This document shows positions 13,830-22,911 of a stretch of 64,000 nucleotides of DNA, in pieces; within the stretch, counting starts at the first letter, position 1; each line of letters begins with the position of its first letter. Source of the stretch: Serratia marcescens (GTDB lineage: Bacteria > Pseudomonadota > Gammaproteobacteria > Enterobacterales > Enterobacteriaceae). The stretch covers positions 4,588,001-4,652,000 of the forward strand of contig NZ_VFMJ01000001.1 of the NCBI RefSeq assembly GCF_006715005.1. Reading direction: 5' to 3'. The position numbers and the translations under genes are program-made. The notes beneath the pieces are model-generated. The model worked only from the letters and a program-made list of their open reading frames with translations, ran no database searches and was not told where the DNA came from.

Positions 13830-14457
13830 GACGTTTGTTCTCTCCGTACCCCAGAGGGGGTATGCTGAGTGACGTATACAACTGTTTTTGCTGCCCTGAG
13901 TCAAGCAGCAAAAAACGAGCAAATTATACGGGGCATACCAACGAATTCAATCGATAAGTAGCGAAAAGGTGAACAATTATTTAAATTTCCCTATTCCAGC
14001 CTATTTTCACAAGAAAACGGTCGGAATAATAGGGCGCATTTAATTGTCTGATTATTCCAGCGTTGCGTTTAGAAACGCGAGGCCGATCACAGTAATGTCC
14101 CTTCCTGATTTATAGCCGATGGTCAACCAAACCGTCTTTAGCAATTTGAGCGATCAAAAGATTATATAAATCAAAACATTATCAGTTAACTGTTCAAAAA
14201 CAATCCGTATACCCGATGAAAACCTTTTATTGACAAGCAGCGGGGCAATATTCCAACAGCCAATTAACATTAGCAGCAAACGCCAATCTTTCGCACATGA
14301 TTGCTAACGTGACTATTTCTAAATGCAATTACTCTATTGTCGCTAATTAGCCGCGTTTTTTGTGTTAATAGAAAGTAAATTAACTAAAAAAAGCGACCAA
14401 CTAATTAGCCTGCTTACCTTTCTGCTGAGTACTGCCTTTTAATTCACGCTTGTTTGA
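13830..14457. other. long AT-rich non-coding gap between atpI and rsmG
   Basis: About 630 bases without a supportable gene separate rsmG from atpI, as in E. coli, where a gap of similar size lies at this place. The atp promoter occupies the atpI-proximal end. The rest is AT-rich against the GC-rich surroundings and contains two identical CTAATTAG palindromes at 14343-14350 and 14401-14408. No reading frame with a convincing start and family match was seen on either strand. Confidence 0.7.
13923..13950 (-). promoter_or_regulatory. atp operon sigma-70 promoter
   Basis: On the minus strand, TTGAAT (13945-13950) and TATAAT (13923-13928) are separated by 16 bases. Transcription would begin near 13916, giving a leader of roughly 85 bases to the atpI start. 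A perfect -10 box at this distance fits the known main promoter position upstream of E. coli atpI. Confidence 0.75.
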
Positions 14458-14479
14458 TCAAAAGCAAACTCAGTTTGCC
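14458..14479 (-). terminator. terminator overlapping the rsmG stop codon
   Basis: On the minus strand GCAAAC-TGA-GTTTGC followed by TTTTG makes a six-pair stem whose three-base loop is the rsmG TGA stop codon itself. A short T run follows. Termination is probably partial, because the stem is short. Confidence 0.6.
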
Positions 14480-15090
14480 TTAAGAATCACCAGATGGCGT
14501 TCGCCTTCCAGTTCAGGCACCTGCAACCGCACGATGGACTCCAGGCTTACGCCAGCCGGCAGCTGCGTCAGCTCTTCATCCGGGCGCACGCCTTTCAACG
14601 CGTAAAAACGCCCCTGCCCTTTCGCCGGCAGATGATGACACCAGGACAGCATATCCTGCAGCGAAGCGAACGCGCGGCTGATCACACCATCGAACGGTGG
14701 CTCGGCCGGAAACGCTTCGACGCGGCTCTGCACCGGCTCGATATTGTTCAGGCCCAGCTCATGCTGCACCTGGCGCAGGAAGCGCACGCGCTTGCCCAGG
14801 CTGTCGAGCAGCGTGAAATGCGCGTCCGGGCGCACGATCGCCAGCGGAATGCCCGGCAAGCCGGGGCCGGTGCCGACATCGATGAAACGCGAGCCCTGCA
14901 GATGCGGATTGACCACGATGCTGTCGAGGATGTGGCGCACCAGCATTTGCTGCGGGTCGCGCACCGACGTGAGGTTATAAGCCTTGTTCCACTTATCCAG
15001 CATGCCAACATAACCCAGCAGCTGTTGTTTTTGCTGATCGGGCAGCTCAATGCCTGCCGCCGCAAGCAGCGAGTCTAATTTTTTTTGCAC
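14470..15090 (-). CDS. rsmG: 16S rRNA (guanine527-N7)-methyltransferase RsmG
   Basis: RsmG methylates G527 of 16S rRNA; loss gives low-level streptomycin resistance. The 206-residue protein starts [20 protein letters not shown]. It carries the S-adenosylmethionine-binding motif [10 protein letters not shown] at residues 71-80 in a Rossmann fold, preceded by the conserved [14 protein letters not shown] segment. Length is that of the family (E. coli 207). It lies 138 bases downstream of mnmG on the same strand, the usual gidA-gidB pair. Confidence 0.97.
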   Translation of the reverse strand: MQKKLDSLLAAAGIELPDQQKQQLLGYVGMLDKWNKAYNLTSVRDPQQMLVRHILDSIVVNPHLQGSRFIDVGTGPGLPGIPLAIVRPDAHFTLLDSLGKRVRFLRQVQHELGLNNIEPVQSRVEAFPAEPPFDGVISRAFASLQDMLSWCHHLPAKGQGRFYALKGVRPDEELTQLPAGVSLESIVRLQVPELEGERHLVILKAN

Positions 15091-15228
15091 AACGGATCCT
15101 CTGGCAGGCGCTGAACGACCAGCGGATGGTTAGCTGGCGCAATGAGGCGACTATGATAATTCAGGGCGCAAGTGATGTCAGCGGCCGTTTGGCTACGGGA
15201 TGAACAAACGGCCGCCTGGATGCGAGAT

Positions 15229-17118
15229 TTATGCGCTGCGGCGCAGCAGTCCCTGCTTTTTCAGCCAGATCAGCAAAATCGAGATCGCCGCCGGCGTAAT
15301 GCCGGAGATGCGCGAAGCCTGGCCGATGGAGTTCGGTTTGTGATCGTTCAACTTGGCGATCACCTCGTTCGACAGTCCCGAAACCTGACGGTAGTCGAGA
15401 TCCAACGGCAGCAAGGTATTCTCGTTGCGCTGCTGTTTTTCGATCTCTTCCTGCTGACGAGCGATGTAGCCTTCGTATTTGACCTGGATCTCGACCTGTT
15501 CAGCGGCTTGCACGTCGTCCAGCGGTGGCGCGAAGGCGTCGGTGCCGGTCAACTGCGCGTAATCCATCTCCGGGCGGCGCAGCAGTTCTTCGCCGTTCGC
15601 TTCACGCGACAGCGGCGCTTTCAGCAGCGCATTGACCTGTTCGACGTTCTCGGCGTGCGGGTGCATCCAGATGTCGCGCAGGCGCTGGCGTTCGCGTTCG
15701 ATTCGCTCCAGCTTCTCGCTGTAACGTGCCCAACGCACGTCGTCCACCAGACCCAGCTCGCGGCCTTTTTCCGTCAGGCGGAGATCGGCGTTGTCTTCGC
15801 GCAGCATCAGACGATACTCGGCGCGTGAGGTAAACATGCGGTACGGCTCTTTTGTGCCGAGGGTGCTGAGATCGTCTACCAGCACGCCCAGGTAAGCCTG
15901 ATCGCGACGTGGCGCCCAGCCTTCCTGTTCGTCGGCGAAGCGCCCGGCGTTCAAACCGGCCAACAGGCCCTGCGCAGCGGCTTCTTCATACCCGGTGGTG
16001 CCGTTGATCTGACCGGCGAAGAACAGCCCCTGAATGAATTTGCTTTCCAAAGTAGGCTTCAGATCGCGTGGATCGAAGAAATCGTACTCGATGGCATAAC
16101 CAGGGCGAATAATACGCGCGTTCTGCATCCCTTCCATCGAACGGACGATCTGCATTTGCACGTCGAACGGCAGGCTGGTGGAAATCCCGTTAGGGTAAAT
16201 CTCGTTGCTGGTCAGGCCTTCCGGCTCGAGGAAGATCTGGTGCGCGTTGCGATCGGCAAAGCGCATGACCTTGTCTTCGATCGACGGGCAATAACGTGGG
16301 CCGATCCCTTCGATGATCCCGGCATACATTGGGCTGCGATCGAGGTTATTGCGGATCACGTCATGGGTTTTTTCATTGGTGTGGGTGATGTAGCACGCCA
16401 TTTGTTCCGGATGCTGGCTGGCATCGCCCAGGAACGAGAATACCGGTACCGGCGTATCGCCGTGTTGCGGGGCCAGTACGCTGAAATCGATAGTGCGGGC
16501 GTCGATGCGCGGCGGCGTACCGGTTTTCAAGCGGTTAACGCGCAGCGGCAGTTCACGCAAACGCTGTGACAGCGAGATCGAAGGAGGATCCCCGGCGCGG
16601 CCACCGCTGTAATTTTCCAGACCGATATGGATCTTGCCGTCCAGGAAGGTGCCGACGGTCAATACCACCGCCTTGGCGCGGAATTTCAGACCCATTTGGG
16701 TGACGGCGCCCACGACGCGATCGTTTTCGACGATCAGATCCTCAACGGGTTGTTGGAAGATCATCAGGTTGGGCTGGTTCTCCAACGCGGTACGGATCGC
16801 CTGGCGATACAGTACGCGATCCGCCTGGGCGCGAGTGGCGCGAACGGCAGGGCCTTTGCTGGCGTTTAGTATCCTAAACTGGATACCGGCATGGTCGATC
16901 GCTGTCGCCATCAGGCCGCCGAGTGCATCAATTTCCTTAACCAGATGCCCTTTACCAATACCGCCAATCGCCGGATTACAGGACATCTGTCCCAGCGTAT
17001 CGATATTGTGTGTCAATAATAAAGTCTGACGTCCCATGCGCGCCGCGGCCATGGCGGCCTCGGTACCTGCATGGCCACCACCGATGATGATGACGTCAAA
17101 TTGATCTGGATAAAACAT
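15229..17118 (-). CDS. mnmG: tRNA uridine-5-carboxymethylaminomethyl modification enzyme MnmG (GidA)
   Basis: MnmG, with MnmE, installs the carboxymethylaminomethyl group on wobble U34 of several tRNAs, using FAD. The start is set at 17116-17118 ([18 protein letters not shown]), giving exactly the 629 residues of E. coli. The frame extends 27 codons upstream but runs into oriC-proximal sequence without similarity. The FAD-binding GGGHAG lies at residues 13-18. [15 protein letters not shown] and [10 protein letters not shown] catalytic-region segments follow, and the C-terminal helical domain ends LLRRSA. It is transcribed away from oriC, and its transcription is known to help origin opening in E. 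coli. Confidence 0.98.
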   Translation of the reverse strand: MFYPDQFDVIIIGGGHAGTEAAMAAARMGRQTLLLTHNIDTLGQMSCNPAIGGIGKGHLVKEIDALGGLMATAIDHAGIQFRILNASKGPAVRATRAQADRVLYRQAIRTALENQPNLMIFQQPVEDLIVENDRVVGAVTQMGLKFRAKAVVLTVGTFLDGKIHIGLENYSGGRAGDPPSISLSQRLRELPLRVNRLKTGTPPRIDARTIDFSVLAPQHGDTPVPVFSFLGDASQHPEQMACYITHTNEKTHDVIRNNLDRSPMYAGIIEGIGPRYCPSIEDKVMRFADRNAHQIFLEPEGLTSNEIYPNGISTSLPFDVQMQIVRSMEGMQNARIIRPGYAIEYDFFDPRDLKPTLESKFIQGLFFAGQINGTTGYEEAAAQGLLAGLNAGRFADEQEGWAPRRDQAYLGVLVDDLSTLGTKEPYRMFTSRAEYRLMLREDNADLRLTEKGRELGLVDDVRWARYSEKLERIERERQRLRDIWMHPHAENVEQVNALLKAPLSREANGEELLRRPEMDYAQLTGTDAFAPPLDDVQAAEQVEIQVKYEGYIARQQEEIEKQQRNENTLLPLDLDYRQVSGLSNEVIAKLNDHKPNSIGQASRISGITPAAISILLIWLKKQGLLRRSA

Positions 17119-17228
17119 GGAACTGCACCTCGCCGTATTGCGAACGATCGTATTTGCCCTGGGGTGGGGGATTCTACTCAAGTTTAGACGATCGACCAAG
17201 TGGTCAGGATCGTCGGTAATTAAAAGAA

Positions 17229-17271
17229 GATCTTTTTTATTTAAAGATCTCTTTATTAGATCTCTTATTAG
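17229..17271 (+). repeat. oriC DNA-unwinding element, three 13-mers
   Basis: Three GATCT-led 13-mers follow one another: GATCTTTTTTATT, GATCTCTTTATTA and GATCTCTTATTAG. The second and third abut directly and the first is four bases away. They match the L, M and R 13-mers of the enterobacterial origin where the helix first melts and DnaB is loaded. Confidence 0.93.
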
Positions 17272-17284
17272 GATCGCGATCCTC

Positions 17285-17293
17285 TGTGGATAA
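17285..17293 (-). promoter_or_regulatory. DnaA box R1
   Basis: TGTGGATAA is the exact complement of the consensus TTATCCACA. It stands 13 bases after the right 13-mer, the high-affinity R1 position. Confidence 0.93.
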
Positions 17294-17464
17294 GTGACTA
17301 TTCACGATGAAGATCAGCAGATTAAGGAGGATCGTTTGCTGTGAATGATCGGTGATCCCGACGCAGATAAGCTGGGATCTAAAAGGCTTGTTATGCACAG
17401 GACAAAAAGCGAACAACGGTTGTTATTGGGATAACTACGGCTTTTACCCTGCTTCTAAGCATAG

Positions 17465-17473
17465 TTATCCACA
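17465..17473 (+). promoter_or_regulatory. DnaA box R4
   Basis: TTATCCACA is a perfect consensus box at the mioC-proximal edge of oriC, opposite in orientation to R1, as in E. coli. Confidence 0.93.
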
Positions 17474-17498
17474 ATTGTTCGCGCGATCTTTAGACGAA

Positions 17499-17939
17499 TT
17501 AGAGTAAATTAATCCAGGTTTTTACCCATTCCTCGGCCGGATCCTCGGGAATTTCATGCTCGGTCACGTCGATCTCGAGACGATCGCCGATCCTTTTAGC
17601 GCCTCTGGCGATCAACAGATCGTCGATCTGTTTGATCGCGCCGCAGAAGGTGTCGTATTCCGAACTGCCCAAACCGACGGCGCCGAACTGGACCTCGGAA
17701 AGATCCGGCTGTTGTTCGGCGATCTGTTCCAACAGCGGCTGCAGGTTATCCGGCAGCTCGCCGGCGCCGTGCGTGGAAGAGACCACCAGCCAGCGGCCGG
17801 TCAGCGGCAGCTCATCCAGTTCAGGGCCGTGCAGCATCTCGGTAGAGAAACCCGCGTCTTCCAGCTTTTCAGCCAAATGTTCAGCCACGTATTCGGCGCT
17901 GCCAAGCGTACTGCCACTGATCAGAGTAATGTCTGCCAT
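17499..17939 (-). CDS. mioC: flavodoxin-like protein MioC
   Basis: MioC is a small FMN-binding flavodoxin reported to support biotin synthase in vitro; its transcription runs into oriC. The 146-residue protein starts MADITLISGSTLGSAEYVAEHLAEKL, whose SGSTLGSAE loop is the FMN phosphate-binding site. VVSSTHGAGELPDN and GLGSSEYDTFCGA are the two isoalloxazine loops. It follows asnC on the same strand, with a DnaA box upstream of its start. The stop codon lies about 25 bases from R4. Confidence 0.96.
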   Translation of the reverse strand: MADITLISGSTLGSAEYVAEHLAEKLEDAGFSTEMLHGPELDELPLTGRWLVVSSTHGAGELPDNLQPLLEQIAEQQPDLSEVQFGAVGLGSSEYDTFCGAIKQIDDLLIARGAKRIGDRLEIDVTEHEIPEDPAEEWVKTWINLL

Positions 17940-18008
17940 GAACCAACGATCCCAACCTTCTCACTCAAAGTGGCTGCATTGTACGCTGTGAATCGGCTGG
18001 GATCTACC

Positions 18009-18017
18009 TGTGGATAA
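18009..18017 (-). promoter_or_regulatory. DnaA box upstream of mioC
   Basis: TGTGGATAA, a perfect complement of the consensus DnaA box, lies 70 bases upstream of the mioC start in the asnC-mioC gap. In E. coli a DnaA box at the mioC promoter lets DnaA repress transcription entering the origin; the same role is inferred here. Confidence 0.85.
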
Positions 18018-18039
18018 TGTGGGTATGCAATTTGGCGGG

Positions 18040-18501
18040 TTACGGCACGATGGTACGCATAATGGGGTTCTGCAGCGAGATCAGCGTTTCGGTAGACTGG
18101 ATCTCGTCGATGGTCTGGATCTTGTTGATAAGTACCTGTTGCAGCGCGTCGATCGAGCGGCACATTACCTTAATAAAGACGCTGTAGTGGCCGGTGGTGT
18201 AATAGGCTTCTACCACTTCTTCCAGGCTTTCCAGCTTCTTCAGGGCCGAAGGATAGTCCTTGGCGCTCTTTAATATGATGCCGATAAAGCAGCACACGTC
18301 GTAGCCCAGCTGTTTAGGGCTGACGTCAATGCGCGCGCCGGTGATGATCCCGGCCTGTTTCATCTTCTCTACCCGCACATGGATGGTGCCGGGGCTGACG
18401 GCGAAATTTTTCGCCAGTTCGGCGTACGGTGTGCGCGCATTGTCCATCAGGGCGTTGAGGATGCCGCGATCGAGATTATCGATCTGATAAATTTCCGCCA
18501 T
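18040..18501 (-). CDS. asnC: Lrp-family transcriptional regulator AsnC
   Basis: AsnC activates the divergent asnA gene when asparagine is low, and controls itself. The 153-residue protein has an N-terminal winged helix-turn-helix (about residues 10-55, with ARTPYAELAKNFAVSPGTIHVRVEKM). The RAM ligand-binding domain fills the rest (GYDVCCFIGIILKSAKDYPSALKKLE). Length matches E. coli (152). It is back to back with asnA, sharing a 155-base control region, and lies upstream of mioC on the same strand. Confidence 0.97.
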   Translation of the reverse strand: MAEIYQIDNLDRGILNALMDNARTPYAELAKNFAVSPGTIHVRVEKMKQAGIITGARIDVSPKQLGYDVCCFIGIILKSAKDYPSALKKLESLEEVVEAYYTTGHYSVFIKVMCRSIDALQQVLINKIQTIDEIQSTETLISLQNPIMRTIVP

Positions 18502-18656
18502 TTAATCCCCCATTAATTAACGATTGTTGAATTCTGTCCGGGTAAAAATGAACGATTAAAAGTGAAAAGGCAATATTGATTAATGGATATTGAATTGAAG
18601 TGTCATTTTGTTGCTTAATCGATGTCAACAGAGACAGGTTTACAAGAGATACGGCA
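18502..18656. promoter_or_regulatory. divergent asnC/asnA control region
   Basis: This 155-base AT-rich stretch separates the divergent starts of asnC and asnA and must hold both promoters and the AsnC site. An imperfect dyad of ATTAAT/ATTGAT-like repeats is present (ATTAATTAA near 18513, TTGATTAATGG near 18577). I cannot fix the exact operator. Confidence 0.55.
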
Positions 18657-19649
18657 ATGAAAAAACAGTTTATCCAAAAACAACAACAAATCAGCCAGGT
18701 CAAATCCTTCTTCTCCCGCCAGCTGGAGCAACAGCTCGGCCTGATCGAAGTGCAGGCCCCGATCCTCAGCCGTTTGGGCGACGGCACGCAGGATAACCTC
18801 TCCGGCAGCGAGAAAGCGGTGCAGGTTAAGGTCAAAACCCTGCCTGACGCCACCTTCGAAGTGGTGCATTCGCTGGCGAAATGGAAACGCAAAACCCTGG
18901 GCAGCTACGATTTCGGCGCCGGTGAAGGCCTGTACACCCATATGAAGGCGCTGCGCCCGGATGAAGATCGCCTGACGCCTATCCACTCGGTGTACGTCGA
19001 TCAGTGGGACTGGGAGCGGGTGATGGGCGACGGTGAGCGCAGCCTGGACTACCTGAAAAGCACCGTGCGCAGCATTTACGCCGCCATCAAGGCGACGGAG
19101 GCGGAAGTCAGCCGCGAGCATGGCCTGACTCCGTTCCTGCCGGAACAGATTCACTTTGTGCACAGCGAAACCCTGCTGCAGCGCTACCCGGATCTGGATG
19201 CCAAAGGGCGCGAGCGGGCGATTGCCAAAGAGCTGGGCGCGGTATTCTTGATCGGCATCGGCGGCAAGCTGTCGCACGGCAAATCGCACGATGTGCGGGC
19301 GCCGGATTATGATGACTGGACCACCCCGGCGACGGATGGCCTGGCGGGCCTGAACGGCGATATCGTGGTGTGGAACCCGGTGCTGCAGGACGCTTTCGAG
19401 CTGTCTTCTATGGGCATCCGCGTCGACGCCGCCGCGCTGAAACATCAGCTGGCGCTGACCGGCGATGAAGAACGCATGAAGCTGGAATGGCACCAGTCGC
19501 TGTTGCGCGGTGATATGCCCCAGACCATCGGCGGCGGCATCGGCCAGTCGCGTTTGGTGATGCTGTTGCTGCAACTGTCGCATATCGGCCAGGTGCAGTG
19601 CGGCGTGTGGTCGCCGGAAGTGCGTGGGGCGTTCGAAGGCCTGCTCTAA
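18657..19649 (+). CDS. asnA: aspartate--ammonia ligase AsnA
   Basis: AsnA makes asparagine from aspartate, ammonia and ATP. The start at 18657 ([20 protein letters not shown]) gives 330 residues, identical in length to E. coli; the frame's extra 19 upstream codons are not conserved. The class II aminoacyl-tRNA-synthetase-like fold is indicated by the N-terminal [20 protein letters not shown] segment and the [14 protein letters not shown] motif near the C-terminus, which binds ATP. It is activated by the divergent asnC product. Confidence 0.98.
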   Translation: MKKQFIQKQQQISQVKSFFSRQLEQQLGLIEVQAPILSRLGDGTQDNLSGSEKAVQVKVKTLPDATFEVVHSLAKWKRKTLGSYDFGAGEGLYTHMKALRPDEDRLTPIHSVYVDQWDWERVMGDGERSLDYLKSTVRSIYAAIKATEAEVSREHGLTPFLPEQIHFVHSETLLQRYPDLDAKGRERAIAKELGAVFLIGIGGKLSHGKSHDVRAPDYDDWTTPATDGLAGLNGDIVVWNPVLQDAFELSSMGIRVDAAALKHQLALTGDEERMKLEWHQSLLRGDMPQTIGGGIGQSRLVMLLLQLSHIGQVQCGVWSPEVRGAFEGLL

Positions 19650-19653
19650 CCGC

Positions 19654-21117
19654 CTAGCGCCGCCAGCGGCGCATTAAACGGCTTTTCAGCCCGGTATCAA
19701 AGCGCCAGATATGATCGAAGATGCGCATGATGCCGGGTTTGCCGTAGGCGGACATCGCCACCGCATGGAAACGCTGCTGGTGGCTTTGCTGCTGTTGTTT
19801 CACCTTCTTTATTACCTCCTCCGGCAACCGCTGGGCGATAAAATCGGAAATGATTACCGCATCGGCGTCGAACCAGCCACTCTCCGCCATTTTGGTGACG
19901 GTGGCGTTCAGGCAGGCCGCCAGATCGGTGCCGCCGCGAAATTGCTGGCCGAGAAAGCGCACCGCCTGCTCGATGCCGCTGGCGGCGGTGAGCTCGTAAT
20001 GCACGATCTGGTTGGCGAACAGCATGATGTAGCAGCGGCGGTTGTCCGCCAGCGCAATGCGCAGCAGCGCCAGGCAGAACGCCTTGGCGCACTGTTCGTT
20101 GAAGCCGCCCATCGATCCTGAGGTGTCCACGCAGACGATAAACGGCCCGCGTGGTTGCTGATCCTGCTGCTGGTGGGTGACCTGACGGATCAGAACCTGT
20201 TCCTGCCAGACGTCGCCCTGCAGGCGGTAGCTCAGCAGTCGCTTTTCCAGCAGGCGGCGATAAAACTCGAACTCCAGCTCTTCAATCCCCAGCGTCGCCA
20301 GCTCCGGCGGCAGCAGGCGCAGGATGTCGTCGCTCTGATGAATGCCATTTACTTCTTCCGGCAGCGTGGCCGGCACCTGCACCATGACCCTGAACGGTTC
20401 CGGCTGCGCGTCTTGTTGCTGCACCGCTTTGGCCTGGTAGCTGCGGCCCAGCTGCTGTGCCAGCTTTTTCAGCTCCGGCTGCTGCTGCAAAAAGTTGCCG
20501 TACTCCACCAGCCGTTGGTAATCGCCGCGCTGCAGCTGGCCTTTGCTCATATCCCACAGCCTGCCGGCGGCGGTGTCGTTTTCCGACAGCAGCGGCTCCA
20601 GCGCGCCGCTCAGCGCCAGACGCTCCTGCAGTTCCGCCATCAGCTGCTCGCGCTCTTGTTCCAGCAGTTGGTGGTGCAGCATGGTGGCCTGTAGCGTCAG
20701 GCTGATGCGCCAGCGCTGCAGGAACAGGGTTTGGAAGCTGTCGTCCAGCGGGTGGTTGGGCAGATCGGCGGCGTCCACCAGCGCGCGTGCCTGTTCATAA
20801 AACGGCGAGACCAGCTGACGCAGAAGCTCCATCGTGTCATTGAGGTTGTGATAGAACTGGGTGTTGTTCTCCAGCTGGCACTGCTGGTAGCGGTAAAACT
20901 CCTGCGCCAGCGCCGGCGGCACCATAGCCTCCTGCAGACGCTCCTTGAGCTGCAGTTTCCAGCGTGGCAGATCGCGATCCAGCGCCCGGCGAAGGGCCGG
21001 AAACTTTTTAAAGAACACCGACAGCTGCGGCGCCGCCAGCATGCCGACGATCATCTCCTCGATCATCTCGCCTTCGGTGATCGCCAGCAGCAGATCGAGC
21101 GTCTCCAGACTGAGCAT
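19654..21117 (-). CDS. viaA: VWA-domain stimulator protein ViaA
   Basis: ViaA is a von Willebrand factor A protein that stimulates the RavA ATPase. The pair acts on respiratory complexes (Nuo, fumarate reductase) and influences aminoglycoside sensitivity in E. coli. The 487-residue product has a helical N-terminal part to about residue 300. A C-terminal VWA domain starts at [14 protein letters not shown], with the metal-site DTSGS at residues 331-335. GGTDLAACL and [10 protein letters not shown] provide the further metal-site elements. Its start lies two bases after the ravA stop, so translation is probably coupled. It converges with asnA with a 4-base gap. Confidence 0.96.
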   Translation of the reverse strand: MLSLETLDLLLAITEGEMIEEMIVGMLAAPQLSVFFKKFPALRRALDRDLPRWKLQLKERLQEAMVPPALAQEFYRYQQCQLENNTQFYHNLNDTMELLRQLVSPFYEQARALVDAADLPNHPLDDSFQTLFLQRWRISLTLQATMLHHQLLEQEREQLMAELQERLALSGALEPLLSENDTAAGRLWDMSKGQLQRGDYQRLVEYGNFLQQQPELKKLAQQLGRSYQAKAVQQQDAQPEPFRVMVQVPATLPEEVNGIHQSDDILRLLPPELATLGIEELEFEFYRRLLEKRLLSYRLQGDVWQEQVLIRQVTHQQQDQQPRGPFIVCVDTSGSMGGFNEQCAKAFCLALLRIALADNRRCYIMLFANQIVHYELTAASGIEQAVRFLGQQFRGGTDLAACLNATVTKMAESGWFDADAVIISDFIAQRLPEEVIKKVKQQQQSHQQRFHAVAMSAYGKPGIMRIFDHIWRFDTGLKSRLMRRWRR

Positions 21118-21119
21118 GG

Positions 21120-22628
21120 TTACTGGCCGCGCATTTGCTGCTGTTGCTGTTTAACTTGCTCTGCCACCTGCAGCAGACTGGCTTCGATCTTGGCCAGGCC
21201 GGCGGCAGGCGTGAACAGACAGGGCTGATGTTGGCTGAAGGCGCGGCGCTGCTCCGCCAGGCGCTGGGCCAACGCGTCCATTTCATCCAGCAGCGCCTGC
21301 GGCGTGGCGGTGGCCTGCTTGCCAGGCAGCGCCAGCAGCGAAGGTTGGCGGCTGACGTCCAGCACCGTCAGGTGCAGTTGGTCATCGACGTCCAAATCGA
21401 TCGGCTGCGCGAAGCCAATGCCGTTCAGCTTGGCGCGCACGTCGCCGCCTTTTTGCAGCCAGTTATCCAGCACGCTGCTCTCGATGCTCAGATGGTTGAC
21501 CTGAATGTCATGCAGCTGCAGTGGTTTTTGCAGCAGCAGAGTGAGAGTGCCGCCGGCGAACGGCGTGGCCGGCGCATATTGCTGTTTGCGGCTGAACATG
21601 CCGCCCTTTTTCACCAGGCTGATGGCCTGCCGATCGCTTTGCTGCTGCTGGTCCTGCAGCCAGCGGGTATGGATCTGTTGCAACTGGATCAGCATCGACT
21701 GCTGCTGATAGGCTGACTCGGTCAGCAGCTGATCGATCTGCTGTTGCAGCAGCTTCAGCGAGGTGAGATCGTGCCACAGGCAGTCTTTCAATAGCATCAG
21801 GTCGAGCGGGGCGATGGCGTCGCGCCCGCTGAAGAAGGCGCAGGCCTGCAGCAGGCGCAGGGCCTTTTTCCAGCGTCGGTCAGAGACGTACGGCGCCTGT
21901 TCCAGCGCGTCCAGCCGCTGGCGCAGCTGGAAAATAAGCTCAAAGCAGGCTTCCGGCAGCGCCACCTTGTCGATCTGCGGCTGCCACTGCAGAAACTCTT
22001 CGTCGCTGACGCTCAGCGCCGCCGGCACCGGGTTTTGGCTCTCATTCTGGCGGTTGACCAGCAGCGAGCGGAAATTCTGCTTATCCTGCACCTTGTCCAG
22101 CCACAGGCGGATCAGCATGCGGTCATACAGGGCTTCGAGGCTGTTGTCCGCTTCGGGCAGTTCGTTGGAGGCGGTGACCAGCAGGCGCAGCGGGATCGGT
22201 TCTTCGCTGTTGCCGTTGCGAAAGCGCCGTTCGTTGATCGCCGTCAGCAGGGTGTTGAGGATCGCCGGGCCGGCCTTCCAGATCTCGTCCAGAAACACGA
22301 TCTCCGCTTCCGGCAGGTAGCCGGCGGTCAGACGCTGATAGCGCCCTTCGTCTTTCAGCGCCTGAATAGAGAGCGGGCCGAAGACCTCTTCCGGCGTGGA
22401 AAAACGCGTCATCAGGTATTCAAAGGAGCGGGCGTTGCGGAAGGCAAACTTCAGCCTGCGCGCGATCAGGCTCTTGGCGATGCCGGGCGGGCCGAGCAGG
22501 AATACGCTTTCGCCGCTCAGCGCCGCCAGCAGGCACAGGCGGATCGCTTCTTGCCGCTCATAAAGACCGCTCTCCAGCGCGCTGCTGAGGCGGGAAATTC
22601 GTTCTGCCAGAAGGGATGATGGCGTCAT
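21120..22628 (-). CDS. ravA: MoxR-family AAA+ ATPase RavA
   Basis: RavA is a MoxR AAA+ ATPase that works with ViaA and, in E. coli, forms a cage with the lysine decarboxylase LdcI. The start at 22626-22628 ([21 protein letters not shown]) is chosen because the E. coli protein aligns from there; the upstream 21 codons are unconserved. The 502-residue protein has Walker A GPPGIAKS at 46-53 and Walker B VFLDE at 111-115. [19 protein letters not shown] is the sensor and arginine-finger region. A C-terminal LARA-type domain follows. It is the first gene of ravA-viaA. Confidence 0.96.
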   Translation of the reverse strand: MTPSSLLAERISRLSSALESGLYERQEAIRLCLLAALSGESVFLLGPPGIAKSLIARRLKFAFRNARSFEYLMTRFSTPEEVFGPLSIQALKDEGRYQRLTAGYLPEAEIVFLDEIWKAGPAILNTLLTAINERRFRNGNSEEPIPLRLLVTASNELPEADNSLEALYDRMLIRLWLDKVQDKQNFRSLLVNRQNESQNPVPAALSVSDEEFLQWQPQIDKVALPEACFELIFQLRQRLDALEQAPYVSDRRWKKALRLLQACAFFSGRDAIAPLDLMLLKDCLWHDLTSLKLLQQQIDQLLTESAYQQQSMLIQLQQIHTRWLQDQQQQSDRQAISLVKKGGMFSRKQQYAPATPFAGGTLTLLLQKPLQLHDIQVNHLSIESSVLDNWLQKGGDVRAKLNGIGFAQPIDLDVDDQLHLTVLDVSRQPSLLALPGKQATATPQALLDEMDALAQRLAEQRRAFSQHQPCLFTPAAGLAKIEASLLQVAEQVKQQQQQMRGQ

Positions 22629-22911
22629 ATAATTGTCGCATTGTCCGAGAGTTAGCCAATCTTGGTCGATAATCCGATGATAAACCACCATTATTTTTAG
22701 TGGTATAGCTTATTGATTAGTAATATTTTTCTCAGTTGTGCCGGATATCCGGTTCACATTTTGTTTATTTTTCGGCTCTGATATAAGGGTAGGCAAGCCG
22801 TATAAATGGTGCATACTGTGCGGCTTTCTGGTGGGCGTGACGGATCTTTGAGCCCGTATTTTGCCTGATGCGGATGCATCGCTAACGGATGTTCTGATAA
22901 AGAAACGAATT
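22629..22911. other. divergent ravA/kup intergenic region
   Basis: This 283-base AT-rich region holds the promoters of ravA (minus) and kup (plus). A short inverted repeat (ACCACCATTATTTTTAGTGGT, described here by its arms ACCAC and GTGGT) lies at about 22685-22706, and a GGATATCC palindrome near 22743. Neither matches a regulator site I recognise. No gene is supportable in it. Confidence 0.5.

Larger units (their letters stand above)
17215..17490. other. oriC: chromosomal replication origin oriC
   Basis: The region lies between mnmG and mioC, exactly as in E. coli. Three tandem AT-rich 13-mers beginning GATCT form the unwinding element at 17229-17241, 17246-17258 and 17259-17271. DnaA boxes follow: R1 TGTGGATAA 17285-17293, R2-like TTATGCACA 17391-17399, R3-like TTGGGATAA 17426-17434 and R4 TTATCCACA 17465-17473. 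Eleven GATC sites fall inside, the targets of Dam methylation and SeqA. A probable IHF site lies around GATCAGCAGATTA just after R1. The conserved TGTGAATGATCGGTGATCC block lies in the middle. The edges are inferred from alignment by eye with E. coli oriC. Confidence 0.97.

Noticed and set aside
17119-17199. Upstream extension of mnmG into oriC
   Set aside because: The frame is open but the added 27 residues have no family counterpart, and the start at 17118 gives exactly the normal 629 residues.
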